In this document: positions 42,674 through 50,986 of the stretch, piece by piece
How positions within the stretch are numbered: position 1 is the first letter of the stretch
How the letters are laid out: each line of letters starts with the position of its first letter
DNA from: Streptomyces venezuelae ATCC 10712
Lineage (GTDB): Bacteria > Actinomycetota > Actinomycetes > Streptomycetales > Streptomycetaceae
Assembly (NCBI RefSeq): GCF_008639165.1
Contig: NZ_CP029197.1
Location: forward strand, 8,064,001-8,128,000
DNA: 64,000 bases
Direction of reading: 5' to 3'
The notes under the pieces: generated by a model
Told to the model about the DNA's origin: nothing
What the model saw: the letters and a program-made list of their open reading frames with translations, nothing else
Databases searched by the model: none
Position numbers and translations under genes: made by a program

Positions 42674-43450
42674 ATGGAGCTCAAGCGGGAGCGCGTACGG
42701 GAGCATCTCCTCACCGTGATCGACAGCCGCCGCCCCGGCGACGCCATCCCCTCCGAGCGCACGCTCTGCGCGACCCTCGGCGTCTCCCGCCCCACCCTGC
42801 GAGCGGCGGTCGACGAACTCGTCGCCACCGGCCTGCTGGTACGGGAGCACGGCCGCGGCATGTTCGTCGCACCCGACAAGATCACCCAGGAACTCGTCGC
42901 CGAGCACCGGGCGGCCGGCGTGCCCCGCAGCCGCGGCGACTGGACGAGCACGGTGCTCGAACTCCGCACCGTGCGGGCCGGCGCCCGCATAGGCCGGAAG
43001 CTGGCGATCTCCCCGGCGGCCGAACTGCTCCACGTGACCCGCCTCCGGCACGTGGACGGCGCCCCGATCGCCCTGGAGCACCTCCACGTCCCCGCCGACC
43101 TGGTCCCCGGCCTCACGGCCGCCGACATGGAGACCGGCTTCTACGCTCACCTGCGGGACCGGCGCGGCATCCGGCCGGCCCACGCGGTGCAGTCCATCGA
43201 GCCGACGGTGCTGAGCGACGAGGAAGCGGCCCTCCTGTCCGTCCCCGTCCTCTCACCCGCCCTCCTCTTCGACCGGACGACGTCCGACGCCGCCAACCGC
43301 CCGATCGAATACGTCCGCTCCCTCTACCGAGGCGACCGCTACCGCATCGTCTCCCGCCTCGCCCTGACGGACGGCCCCCCGGGCGACCCGGCGACGGACG
43401 CGGCCACCGCCGCGGCACGGGGCGGCACGTGGTGGGGGACGGTGGACTGA
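42674..43450 (+). CDS. GntR-family repressor with UTRA domain (DasR-like), second copy
   Basis: A 258-residue paralogue of the preceding gene. The HTH part is almost identical (IPSERTLCATLGVSRPTLRAAVDELVATGLLVREHGRGMFVAPDKITQEL) and much of the DNA there is unchanged, while the UTRA domain differs more, so the pair arose by tandem duplication with possible gene conversion of the DNA-binding half. The two probably bind the same operators but may sense different ligands. GGGGAGGG precedes the ATG at 42674. Its last 112 bases overlap the 3' end of the convergent LLM-class gene. Confidence 0.92.
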   Translation: MELKRERVREHLLTVIDSRRPGDAIPSERTLCATLGVSRPTLRAAVDELVATGLLVREHGRGMFVAPDKITQELVAEHRAAGVPRSRGDWTSTVLELRTVRAGARIGRKLAISPAAELLHVTRLRHVDGAPIALEHLHVPADLVPGLTAADMETGFYAHLRDRRGIRPAHAVQSIEPTVLSDEEAALLSVPVLSPALLFDRTTSDAANRPIEYVRSLYRGDRYRIVSRLALTDGPPGDPATDAATAAARGGTWWGTVD

Positions 43451-44397
43451 GACCCCCTCGTCCGTTGCGCCGGGGCCGGGGTGGGCGGCAGGAGGGCGGG
43501 GGCCAGTTCGCGCCATGCGTGGGCCGGGAGGGTCGTCGGGTCGGCGGTCAGGACCTGGAGGCAGACGTGGTCGGCCCCGGCGTCGAGGTGCTGCCGGACG
43601 CGGCGGACGACGGCGTCCGAGTCGCCGTACGCGACGATCGCGTCCACCAGCCGCCGGCTCGGGCCGCCGACGAGGTCCGCGTCGCCGAAGCCGAGGCGCC
43701 GCATGCTGGCCTGCTGGTGCGGGGCGGCCGCGATGTATCCGGCGACATGGGTCGTGGCCACCTCCCGTGCCCGGTCGACGTCGGTGTCCAGGACGACGGC
43801 CTGCTCGACCCCGAGGAACGCCTCCGGCCCCAGGATCCGCCGGGCCAGCTCCGTGTGTTCCACGGGCACGAAGTACGGATGGGCGCCCCAGGTGCGTGCG
43901 GCGGCGAGCTCCAGCATCTTCGGGCCGAGGGCGGCCAGGACCCGGCGCGGCGCCGGGTCCGGCACCGGACCGTGGGCCGGTGACGCGTCCATGGCGTCCA
44001 GATAGGCGCGCATCGTGGACAGCGCCTTGCCCCGGGTCGGTACGGGATAGCCGTCCACGTGGTGCACGGTGTCGTCGACCCGGTGGCCGCCCAGGCCGAG
44101 CAGGTACCGGCCGGGAAACGCCTCCCCGAGCGTGCGTTCCGCGGCGGCGAGGGAGATCGGCTCCCGGTACGCGATGTTGGCGATGCCGGACGCGACGGTG
44201 ATCCGGCGGGTCGCCGACAGTAGCAGCCACGCCTGGCCGATGGTGTCGCGGCCGAACGCCTCGCCGTACCAGAGGGCCCCGTACCCCAACTCCTCCAGTT
44301 CCGCGGCCGATTCCCGTACCCGCCCGGCGGGCTGCCCCTCGTAGGCGAAGGTCCAGATGCCGACCTGGCCCAGCGCGGTCCGTGCGTCGTCCGTCAT
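43339..44397 (-). CDS. LLM-class F420-dependent oxidoreductase
   Basis: A 352-residue flavin/F420 TIM-barrel protein of the luciferase-like monooxygenase class (TIGR03620-like): GYGALWYGEAFGRD, RITVASGIANIAYREP, GRYLLGLGGHRVD and DADLVGGPSRRLVDAIVAYGD. Such proteins usually use F420 or FMN to reduce or oxidise small molecules. The conserved domain ends near AWRELAPALLPP; the last 50 residues, rich in Pro, Ala and Arg, are read from DNA antisense to the GntR gene and are probably not a domain. Start ATG at 44397. Divergent from a TetR gene with two palindromes between them, which suggests TetR repression. Confidence 0.87.
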   Translation of the reverse strand: MTDDARTALGQVGIWTFAYEGQPAGRVRESAAELEELGYGALWYGEAFGRDTIGQAWLLLSATRRITVASGIANIAYREPISLAAAERTLGEAFPGRYLLGLGGHRVDDTVHHVDGYPVPTRGKALSTMRAYLDAMDASPAHGPVPDPAPRRVLAALGPKMLELAAARTWGAHPYFVPVEHTELARRILGPEAFLGVEQAVVLDTDVDRAREVATTHVAGYIAAAPHQQASMRRLGFGDADLVGGPSRRLVDAIVAYGDSDAVVRRVRQHLDAGADHVCLQVLTADPTTLPAHAWRELAPALLPPTPAPAQRTRGSQSTVPHHVPPRAAAVAASVAGSPGGPSVRARRETMR

Positions 44398-44422
44398 CGC
44401 GTACTCCTCGGGAAAGAGTATC

Positions 44423-44472
44423 CGGAGAGGTTCTCCGCTTGCCGGGCGGTACGATACGGAGAAGTTCTCCGT
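44423..44472. promoter_or_regulatory. Paired TetR-type operators
   Basis: CGGAGAGGTTCTCCG (44423-44437) and ACGGAGAAGTTCTCCGT (44456-44472) are near-perfect palindromes with a shared CGGAGA..TCTCCG core. They lie between the divergent LLM-class and TetR genes, and each overlaps or abuts possible -10 elements, so one regulator could control both directions. Confidence 0.8.
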
Positions 44473-44504
44473 TTGGCTACGGGGATGATCGGGAGGTCAC
44501 GACG

Positions 44505-45092
44505 ATGCCGACGAGTCCGCGCGGCAACAGCCCCGCACCGCCGCCACGGCGCACCGACGCGCGCGTCAATCGCGACCGGCTCGTCGCCACGGCGCAGGAG
44601 GTGTTCGCCGAGCTGGGCCCGGCGGCCTCCCTCAACCAGATCGCCCAACGCGCGGGCGTCGGCCCGGGAACGCTCTACCGCCACTTCCCGAACCGCCAGG
44701 CGCTCCTCGCCGCCGTGCTCAGGGACCGGATCGAGAGACTCGTCCGGCAGGCGGACGTCCTGACCGCCACCGAACCGCCCGACGACGCCCTCGCGCACTG
44801 GCTGCGCGCCCTCCTGGCCCACGCCCGCCTGAACCAGGGCATGGGCAGCACCCTCATGGTCGAGGAACCCGGAGCGCCGGGCCTCGACTGCCACCGCCTC
44901 ATCCTGGACGCGGCGGCCGGGGTCCTGACCCGGGCCCAGGAACACGGCACGGCCCGCGCGGACCTCGCCGCGGCGGACCTGATCCCCCTCGTCGCCGGCA
45001 TCGCCCTCTCGACGACCCACACCGCGGACCCCACCCAGCCCGCCCGGCTGCTCGATCTGGTCCTCGACGCCACGTTCACGACACCGCGTTGA
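44505..45092 (+). CDS. TetR-family repressor
   Basis: A 195-residue TetR regulator with the N-terminal HTH (VATAQEVFAELGPAASLNQIAQRAGVGPGTLYRHFPNRQALLAAV, about residues 25-72) and a helical ligand-binding domain. The start at 44505 has GGGAGG upstream; the frame is open further upstream but runs through the operator region. It probably represses itself and the divergent LLM-class oxidoreductase gene through the two CGGAGA..TCTCCG palindromes. The ligand is unknown. Confidence 0.93.
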   Translation: MPTSPRGNSPAPPPRRTDARVNRDRLVATAQEVFAELGPAASLNQIAQRAGVGPGTLYRHFPNRQALLAAVLRDRIERLVRQADVLTATEPPDDALAHWLRALLAHARLNQGMGSTLMVEEPGAPGLDCHRLILDAAAGVLTRAQEHGTARADLAAADLIPLVAGIALSTTHTADPTQPARLLDLVLDATFTTPR

Positions 45093-45153
45093 GGGGGCGA
45101 GGGTCGAGCGGACGGCGGACCGATGCACGCACCGGGATGTTCGGCCCCATGGC

Positions 45154-45197
45154 CGAACCCCCGGCCGCCCGGCGTGAGCCGGACGACCGGGGGTTCG
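45154..45197. terminator. Bidirectional hairpin between TetR and ABC permease genes
   Basis: CGAACCCCCGG and CCGGGGGTTCG (11-bp perfect outer stem) with a weaker inner stem, between two convergent genes. Confidence 0.8.
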
Positions 45198-45251
45198 GGG
45201 TGGGGGTCGGGCACCGCGGGGCACGTCAGTCGTGTCGCGGCACCCGTGGGT

Positions 45252-46451
45252 CTACGCCGTCGCCAGAGCCAGCGTCGGGGACAGGCGGGACGCCCGTACC
45301 GCCGGGTAGAGGCCCGCCACCGTGCCGATCGCGAGCGTCGCGGCGAAGCCGCCGCCCACCGCCCAGAGCGGCACGACCCACGGCAGCCCGCCCGTCGACG
45401 CGTACACGGCGGTCGCCGCCCCGCCGAGGGCCACCCCGGCGACCCCGCCGAGGCCGGACAGCATCAGCGACTCCGTCACGAACTGGATCCTGATCTGCCC
45501 CCGCGTCGCGCCCAACGACCGGCGCAGGCCGATCTCGTGGCGGCGTTCGAGGACCGAGATGATCATGGTGTTCGCCACGCCGACCCCGCCCACCAGCAGC
45601 GCGATCCCGCCGAGCCCCAGGAGCAGCGTCGAGAACGCTCCCTCCGTCGCCGCCTTGGCCTTGAGCGCCGAGGACGGATCGCCCACCGACACGTTCTGCG
45701 GGTTCTGCGGGTCGATCGTCGGCGCGAGGAGCCGCTGGACGGCCTCCACGGACGCGTCCGTGGACCGCTCGTAGACCGTCGTCGGATGACCGTCGAAGCG
45801 CAGCAGCCGGGCCGCGCCCTCCCAGCCGACCAGCGCCGAGCGTTCGATCTCGGGCGCGAGCGGCAGCGGGTCGAGGACGCCGAGCACCGTGAAGTACCGG
45901 TCGTCGATCCAGACCTGCTGGCCCGGCCTGGTGATGCCGAGCCGTTCGGCCGCGACGTGGCCGAGGACCACGGACGGGTAGCGGCCGTTGGCGGCGTTCA
46001 GCCAGCCGCCGGACGCCATCCGGCCGCGCAGCACGTCCAGCAGCCCTTCCGTTGTCGCCTTCACCGCGATCCCGCCCGTCTCGGCCTCCGGGATCTTCTC
46101 GGACCGGCGCACCGAGCTCTTGAGGTCGCCGGTCCCGGCGGCCTCCTCGACCCCCGCGATCCGGCCGACCATGCCCACCGCGTCCTTGGGCAGTTTGACC
46201 TCCTGCCCGCTGAACATCCCCTCGCCCGGCTTCGCGACCAGCATGTTCGTGCCGAGCGCGTCGAGCTGCCGCAGCAACTGCGCCTGGCTGGAGGCGGAGA
46301 TGCCCACGACCGCGATCATCGTGGCGATCCCGATGGCGATCCCCAACGCGGACAGCACCACCCGTACGGGCCGGCTCCGCAGTCCCGCGGAACCGACATG
46401 GAGCACGTCACGCGGCCCGAGCCGCGCGGCGGAGAGCGTGACCCGCGACAT
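45252..46451 (-). CDS. MacB-type ABC transporter permease (FtsX family)
   Basis: A 399-residue permease with the MacB layout: one N-terminal membrane helix (SALGIAIGIATMIAVVGISAS), a large extracellular domain (about 65-270) and three C-terminal helices (LLLGLGGIALLVGGVGVANTMIISV and two more) with the conserved RRHEIGLRRSLGATRGQI between them. The start overlaps the stop of the ATPase gene by one base. With the adaptor and ATPase it would form an energy-coupled export or mechanotransmission complex, possibly for an antimicrobial peptide or lipid. Confidence 0.93.
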   Translation of the reverse strand: MSRVTLSAARLGPRDVLHVGSAGLRSRPVRVVLSALGIAIGIATMIAVVGISASSQAQLLRQLDALGTNMLVAKPGEGMFSGQEVKLPKDAVGMVGRIAGVEEAAGTGDLKSSVRRSEKIPEAETGGIAVKATTEGLLDVLRGRMASGGWLNAANGRYPSVVLGHVAAERLGITRPGQQVWIDDRYFTVLGVLDPLPLAPEIERSALVGWEGAARLLRFDGHPTTVYERSTDASVEAVQRLLAPTIDPQNPQNVSVGDPSSALKAKAATEGAFSTLLLGLGGIALLVGGVGVANTMIISVLERRHEIGLRRSLGATRGQIRIQFVTESLMLSGLGGVAGVALGGAATAVYASTGGLPWVVPLWAVGGGFAATLAIGTVAGLYPAVRASRLSPTLALATA

Positions 46452-47266
46452 CAGGCGGCGCCCCTTCCACCCTCGGACACGCCGCCGGAGGCGCGGTAGG
46501 ACAGGCCGTCGGTCGCACCACCGGACCCGCCGGCGGTCGCACCGCCGGTCACCGTGTCCTCCACCACCCGCCCGTCCCGGATCCGTACCTGCCGGGGCAG
46601 CCGGCCCGCGATCTCCGTGTCGTGCGTGATGACCGCGATCGTCGCGCCCTCCGCGTTGAGTTCGCGCAGGAGCGTCATCACGGCCTCCCCGGACGCCGAG
46701 TCCAGCGCCCCCGTCGGCTCGTCCGCGAGCAGCAGCGCCGGTTCGCCCACCACCGCCCGCGCGATGGCGACGCGCTGCTTCTGCCCGCCGGACAGCTCGT
46801 GCGGGCGGTGCCGCATCCGGTCGGCGAGACCCACCCGGGCCAGTGCGTCGGCGGCCATCCGCCGCCGGCGGGCGCGGGGCAGTCCGGAGTACAGCAGCCC
46901 CTCGGCCACGTTCTCCAACGCGCCCACACCCGGCACGAGATGGAACGCCTGGAAGACGAAGCCGATGCGGCGGGCGCGCAGCGCGGACAGCTTGCGGTCG
47001 GTCAGCGCGGCGACGTCGTGCCCGGCGATCTCGACCGTGCCGGTACTGGGCCGGTCCAGGGTTCCGACGATGTGCAGCAGCGTCGACTTGCCGGAGCCGG
47101 ACGGACCGACGATCCCGAGCAATTCGCCCTCCCTGATGGTGAGGTCGACGCCGTCGAGGGCCCGGACGCCGCCCGCGTACTCCTTGGTGACGCCCCGGAG
47201 CCGTACGACCGTACTCACGCCCGTACCCGCGCCGGTGGCAGTGCCGCTCGTCGTGCTCGTCGTCAT
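46451..47266 (-). CDS. MacB/LolD-type ABC transporter ATPase
   Basis: A 271-residue ATPase with Walker A GPSGSGKST, the signature LSGGQKQRVAIARA, Walker B LLLADEPTGALD and switch His in VITHDTEI. The N-terminal 25 residues (Ser/Thr/Gly-rich) and C-terminal 35 residues (VTGGATAGGSGG...) are low-complexity extensions. The ATG at 47266 overlaps the adaptor stop by four bases. It powers the FtsX-family permease encoded next. Confidence 0.95.
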   Translation of the reverse strand: MTTSTTSGTATGAGTGVSTVVRLRGVTKEYAGGVRALDGVDLTIREGELLGIVGPSGSGKSTLLHIVGTLDRPSTGTVEIAGHDVAALTDRKLSALRARRIGFVFQAFHLVPGVGALENVAEGLLYSGLPRARRRRMAADALARVGLADRMRHRPHELSGGQKQRVAIARAVVGEPALLLADEPTGALDSASGEAVMTLLRELNAEGATIAVITHDTEIAGRLPRQVRIRDGRVVEDTVTGGATAGGSGGATDGLSYRASGGVSEGGRGAA

Positions 47267-48510
47267 GCGGACGGCACCCCGACCTTCATGCCCTCGCGCA
47301 GCCCGTCCCCGCTGACCTCCACCCGCCCCTGTCCGAACATGCCGAGCTCGACCGCCAGGTCCCGGGCGGTGCCGTTCTCGACGACCTGGACGCCGAACCC
47401 GCCGCCGGGCAGCGCGAGCAGCGCGTTGACGGGCACGGTCAGGACGTCCTTGCGGGTCTCTCCGGTGAGGTCGACGGTCACGGGGGACTGGTCGATGCCC
47501 TTGACCTTGCGCGGCTCGTCGAACGAGACCGTGACCGAGATCTTCGGGGTCCTGTCCTGCGGGTCCTCACCCGCCGACGCCGTCTTCCCGACGGCCGACA
47601 CCTTCCCCGGCAGCTCCGTGCCGTCCGGCAGCCGGATCTTCACCCGGGTCCCGGTCTTCGCCGACTCCGCCTCCGACACGGGGATCTTGAACTGTACGAC
47701 GCGCTCGGAACCGGTCACCGTCAGCACCGGACCGCCCGGTGCGACGCGGTCGCCCGGTGCGGCGCCCGCCTCCTTGACCCGTACCGCACTGCCCGCGAAG
47801 GCGATCTGGTCCGGGCCCACGGTGCCCGTCTGCTTCAGGTCGTGGGACTTCTGCCAGCGCTTGACGGCGGCGGCCGTCTTCGCGGTGTACTCCTCGTCGA
47901 CGTCGAACCCGACGTACCCGAGGGCGGCCAGGTTCTCCTCCAGCTGGCGCACGTCCTTGCCCTTGTCGCCGGTCTTCAGCGTGCGGTACATCGGCTCGGA
48001 GCCGTACATCAGACGGACCGGACCGCCCTCCACCTCGTACAGCCGCTGGTCCCGCTCGACGACCGCGCCGGCGGGGGCGACCCAGGTCAGGACCCCGGCC
48101 GGCCCGGCGTTGATCTTGCGCTCGCCGAGGTGCCCGAGCGTGCCGTCCTGCTGGGAGCTGTTGCTGAGGTCGCCGCGGGTCACCGGAGCGGTCGCGGGGG
48201 GCAGCCCCTTGGCGTCCGCCGCGCTCCCCGACCCGCCGCCCCGTTCGTCGTCGGGCGCGGAGAGGGCCGTGACCGCCGCCCCGCCGCCCGCGACGGCGAC
48301 GATCGCCGCGAGGGCGAGCACCAGCCGACGCCGCGCCATGGGCCGCTCGCCGACGCGGGCGGACCGTCGCCCACCGCCCGCCGAGAGCTCTCCTCCTCCG
48401 CCGCCCCCGGGCAGTTCTCCTCCGCCGGTCGCGGGCAGCTCGCCTCCGTCGGCCGCGGGCCGAGAGCGGTCGTCCGAGGGCCCGAGGCCGCCCGTCGCGT
48501 CGCCGCTCAT
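47263..48510 (-). CDS. MacA-like adaptor protein with peptidoglycan-binding domain
   Basis: A 415-residue membrane-fusion-type protein. A Gly-rich cytoplasmic N-terminus (to about 55) is followed by one membrane helix (LVLALAAIVAVAGGGAAVTAL), a barrel-sandwich start (APVTRGDLSNSSQQDGTL), an inserted PG_binding_1 domain (about 177-235: LKTGDKGKDVRQLEENLAALGY) and beta-barrel regions ending in LREGMKVGVPSA. In Gram-positive bacteria such adaptors connect ABC exporters to the wall; the peptidoglycan-binding insert supports this. The ATG at 48510 overlaps the lipoprotein stop by four bases. Confidence 0.9.
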   Translation of the reverse strand: MSGDATGGLGPSDDRSRPAADGGELPATGGGELPGGGGGGELSAGGGRRSARVGERPMARRRLVLALAAIVAVAGGGAAVTALSAPDDERGGGSGSAADAKGLPPATAPVTRGDLSNSSQQDGTLGHLGERKINAGPAGVLTWVAPAGAVVERDQRLYEVEGGPVRLMYGSEPMYRTLKTGDKGKDVRQLEENLAALGYVGFDVDEEYTAKTAAAVKRWQKSHDLKQTGTVGPDQIAFAGSAVRVKEAGAAPGDRVAPGGPVLTVTGSERVVQFKIPVSEAESAKTGTRVKIRLPDGTELPGKVSAVGKTASAGEDPQDRTPKISVTVSFDEPRKVKGIDQSPVTVDLTGETRKDVLTVPVNALLALPGGGFGVQVVENGTARDLAVELGMFGQGRVEVSGDGLREGMKVGVPSA

Positions 48511-48998
48511 CGGGCCACGCTCTCGCACGCCTTGGCGGCCTTGTCGAACTTCTGCTTCTCGGCGCCCTGCGGTATCGGCATGGCCGCCTGCGCCCCGCCG
48601 TCGAACTTCGGGTCGGGCATGTTGAACCCGTTCTCGCGCATGCACTTCGCGTACGCGAGCGCCTTGTCCTTGTCGGCCTGCGTCGGCTCCTTCCCGAAGC
48701 CGGCCCCACCGGCCTTGCTCTGGCAGGCCTTGAACGCCTTCTCCATCTTCTCCTTCGACATGCCGTCACCGCCGATGGTGAGCCCGACGCCCTGCTCGCC
48801 GGGCTTGGGCTCGGGCACGTCGAGACCCTGCTCGCGCAGGCACTTGCGGTGCTCGAAGGCCTGGTCGGCCTTCTTCCCCTCCTCGGTCACGCTCTGCGAG
48901 CTGTCGGTCTCCGAGCCCGAGCAGGCGGTGGCGAGGAGGGTGAGGGCGGCGGCGAGGGACGTGGTGGCGGCCGCCCGGGTGATCCGTCGAATCGTCAT
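48507..48998 (-). CDS. Small lipoprotein with duplicated Cys motif
   Basis: A 163-residue predicted lipoprotein (lipobox LATAC, Cys26). The mature part contains two similar units, HRKCLREQGLDVPEPK and YAKCMRENGFNMPDPK, each followed by a helix with a single Cys (FKACQSK, AKACESV), suggesting an internal duplication with two disulphides. First gene of a four-gene operon with overlapping start/stop codons (lipoprotein, adaptor, ATPase, permease). Function unknown; by context it is an accessory or substrate-binding part of the exporter. Confidence 0.85.
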   Translation of the reverse strand: MTIRRITRAAATTSLAAALTLLATACSGSETDSSQSVTEEGKKADQAFEHRKCLREQGLDVPEPKPGEQGVGLTIGGDGMSKEKMEKAFKACQSKAGGAGFGKEPTQADKDKALAYAKCMRENGFNMPDPKFDGGAQAAMPIPQGAEKQKFDKAAKACESVAR

Positions 48999-49057
48999 GG
49001 CGTGGAGCGTGCCGCGAAGGGATGTTTCGCTTCTCTCAGCGGTTTCGTTTACACCGG

Positions 49058-49073
49058 CGAAAGGTCCCTTTCG
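49058..49073. promoter_or_regulatory. Inverted repeat between exporter operon and two-component genes
   Basis: CGAAAGG-TC-CCTTTCG is a perfect inverted repeat 15 bases upstream of the response regulator start. TTTCG also occurs as an 18-base direct repeat nearby (49025 and 49043). A binding site for the response regulator controlling both directions is plausible. Confidence 0.5.
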
Positions 49074-49087
49074 GATACACAGGGGTC

Positions 49088-49747
49088 ATGCGCGTACTGG
49101 TGGTGGAGGACGAGGCGTTTCTCGCCGAGATGATCGCCGAGGGGCTGCGCCGCGACGCGCTCGCCGTGGACGTGGCGGCCGACGGCCTCGAAGCCCTGCG
49201 GAAGATGCAACTGGGCGAGTACGACGTCCTCGTCCTGGACCGGGACCTGCCCGGGATGCACGGCGACGACGTCTGCCGCCGGGTGGTCGAGCAGCGGCTC
49301 ATGACCCGGGTCCTGATGCTGACGGCGGCGGGCACCGTACGGGACCGGGTCGAGGGCCTCGGTCTCGGCGCCGACGACTACCTGACCAAGCCCTTCGCGT
49401 ACGACGAGCTGCTCGCCCGGGTGCTGGCCCTCGGCCGGCGTGCCAGGCCCGCGCTGCCGCCCGTGCTTGAGCGGGCCGGGATCGTGCTGGACACCGCACG
49501 CCGCCAGGCCAGCCGCGACGGACGCCATCTGCACCTGTCACGCAAGGAGTTCGCCGTCCTGGAGGCGCTGCTCCGGGCCGAGGGCGCGGTGGTCAGCGGC
49601 GAGGACCTGATCGAGCAGGTCTGGGAGGAGCACACCAGCTACCGCACGAACGCGGTCCGGGTGACCCTGAGCAAGCTGCGGGCGAAGCTGGGCGAGCCAC
49701 CGGTGGTGGAGACCGTGCCCGGCTCCGGCTACCGGATCTCGTCATGA
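49088..49747 (+). CDS. OmpR/PhoB-family response regulator
   Basis: A 219-residue response regulator: receiver domain (1-115) with acidic pocket E8-D9, phosphorylation site D51 in VLDRDLPG, Thr in MLTAAG and Lys in YLTKPF, then a winged-helix DNA-binding domain (about 125-219) ending VETVPGSGYRIS. The ATG at 49088 is the first residue of the family N-terminus; a weak AGGGG site is close to it. It overlaps the histidine kinase gene by four bases (ATGA) and is divergent from the MacAB-like operon, its most likely target. Confidence 0.96.
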   Translation: MRVLVVEDEAFLAEMIAEGLRRDALAVDVAADGLEALRKMQLGEYDVLVLDRDLPGMHGDDVCRRVVEQRLMTRVLMLTAAGTVRDRVEGLGLGADDYLTKPFAYDELLARVLALGRRARPALPPVLERAGIVLDTARRQASRDGRHLHLSRKEFAVLEALLRAEGAVVSGEDLIEQVWEEHTSYRTNAVRVTLSKLRAKLGEPPVVETVPGSGYRISS

Positions 49748-50967
49748 GGCGGCCGGTCACGGGGGAGCGGTCCCGGCTGACGGCCCTGTACGGCGGACTG
49801 CTGCTGCTCGCCGGGGCGCTGCTGACCGGCGTCGTGTACTTCCTCGTCAAGGAGGGCCTGTACTCCTCGATCAGTCTCGCCGTCACCAGCACCGTGCCCG
49901 CGCGGCGTCTCGAAGGGCTGCCGACCCCCGATCCGACGGCCTTCGTCCCCGCCACGCCGGCCACGGCGGCGCCGACCAGCCCGGACCCGGGCGCCACCGT
50001 CCGGCTCCCCAGCGAGGTGATGGCGATCACGCGGACGGTCAGCGACGCGGCGGAGTCGGCCGCCCTGGAGCGGCTCCTGACGGTCTCGCTGATCGTCCTC
50101 GCCGCGTACGCGGTGCTGTCGGTCGTGCTGGCCTGGTGGATGGCGGGCCGGGTGCTGCGGCCGGTGGCGGTGATCACGGAGACCGCGCGCCGGCTCTCGG
50201 GCGAGAACCTGCACGAGCGGATCGCGCTCGACGGGCCGCCGGGCGAGCTGAAGCGGCTCGCGGACACCTTCGACGGGATGCTGGGCCGGATGGAAGGACT
50301 GGTCTCCGCCCAGCAGCGGTTCGCGGCGAACGCGGCGCACGAGCTGCGCACCCCGGTCGCCGTGCAGCGCGCGGCGGCCGAGATCGGGCTCGCGGGGGAG
50401 CCGTCGCCGGAGCGGGTCGCCCGCATCCGGGCGAAGCTGATCGAGGTCGCGGACGACAGCGAGCGGATCATCGCGGGGCTCCTGCTGCTGGCCGCGTCCG
50501 ACCAGGGACTGCGGGAGCGGAGCCGGGTGGCGGTCGACGAGGTGGCCCGCCAGGCGGTGGACGCCCTGACGGCGGAGGCGGCGGAACAAGGCGTGACGGT
50601 GTCGGTGAGGGCCCGGCCGTTGACCGTCGACGGTGACGCGGTGCTGCTCGACCGTCTGGTCCACAACCTCGTGGTGAACGGCGTGCGCCACAACGTCCCC
50701 GGCGGCCGCGTCGACGTCCGTACGGGCCCGGAGGGCATCGAGGTGTCGAACACCGGCCCCGAGGTCCCGCCCGCCACGGTCCCGCTGCTGTTCGAGCCGT
50801 TCCGCCGGCTGACGGAGCGCGGCACCCACGGGCCCGGCGAGGGCGCGGGCCTCGGCCTGTCGATCGTCGAGTCGATCGCCCGCGCCCACGACGCCACCTT
50901 GGAGGCCTCCGCGAACCCGGAGGGCGGCGGCCTGACGGTGCGGGTGCGCTTCGCCGGGCGCGACTGA
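49744..50967 (+). CDS. Sensor histidine kinase
   Basis: A 407-residue membrane kinase: helix 1 (YGGLLLLAGALLTGVVYFLV), an extracellular loop of about 75 residues (38-115) rich in Pro, Thr and Ala, helix 2 (LLTVSLIVLAAYAVLSVVLAWW), HAMP (about 137-188), HisKA with H199 in NAAHELRTP, and HATPase (about 290-405) with N box NLVVNGVRHN and GEGAGLGLSIV. Translationally coupled to the response regulator. The short Pro/Thr-rich sensor loop gives no hint of the ligand; envelope stress is a common signal for such systems next to MacAB-like exporters. Confidence 0.95.
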   Translation: MRRPVTGERSRLTALYGGLLLLAGALLTGVVYFLVKEGLYSSISLAVTSTVPARRLEGLPTPDPTAFVPATPATAAPTSPDPGATVRLPSEVMAITRTVSDAAESAALERLLTVSLIVLAAYAVLSVVLAWWMAGRVLRPVAVITETARRLSGENLHERIALDGPPGELKRLADTFDGMLGRMEGLVSAQQRFAANAAHELRTPVAVQRAAAEIGLAGEPSPERVARIRAKLIEVADDSERIIAGLLLLAASDQGLRERSRVAVDEVARQAVDALTAEAAEQGVTVSVRARPLTVDGDAVLLDRLVHNLVVNGVRHNVPGGRVDVRTGPEGIEVSNTGPEVPPATVPLLFEPFRRLTERGTHGPGEGAGLGLSIVESIARAHDATLEASANPEGGGLTVRVRFAGRD

Positions 50968-50986
50968 GCGGCCGGCGCACGACGAA

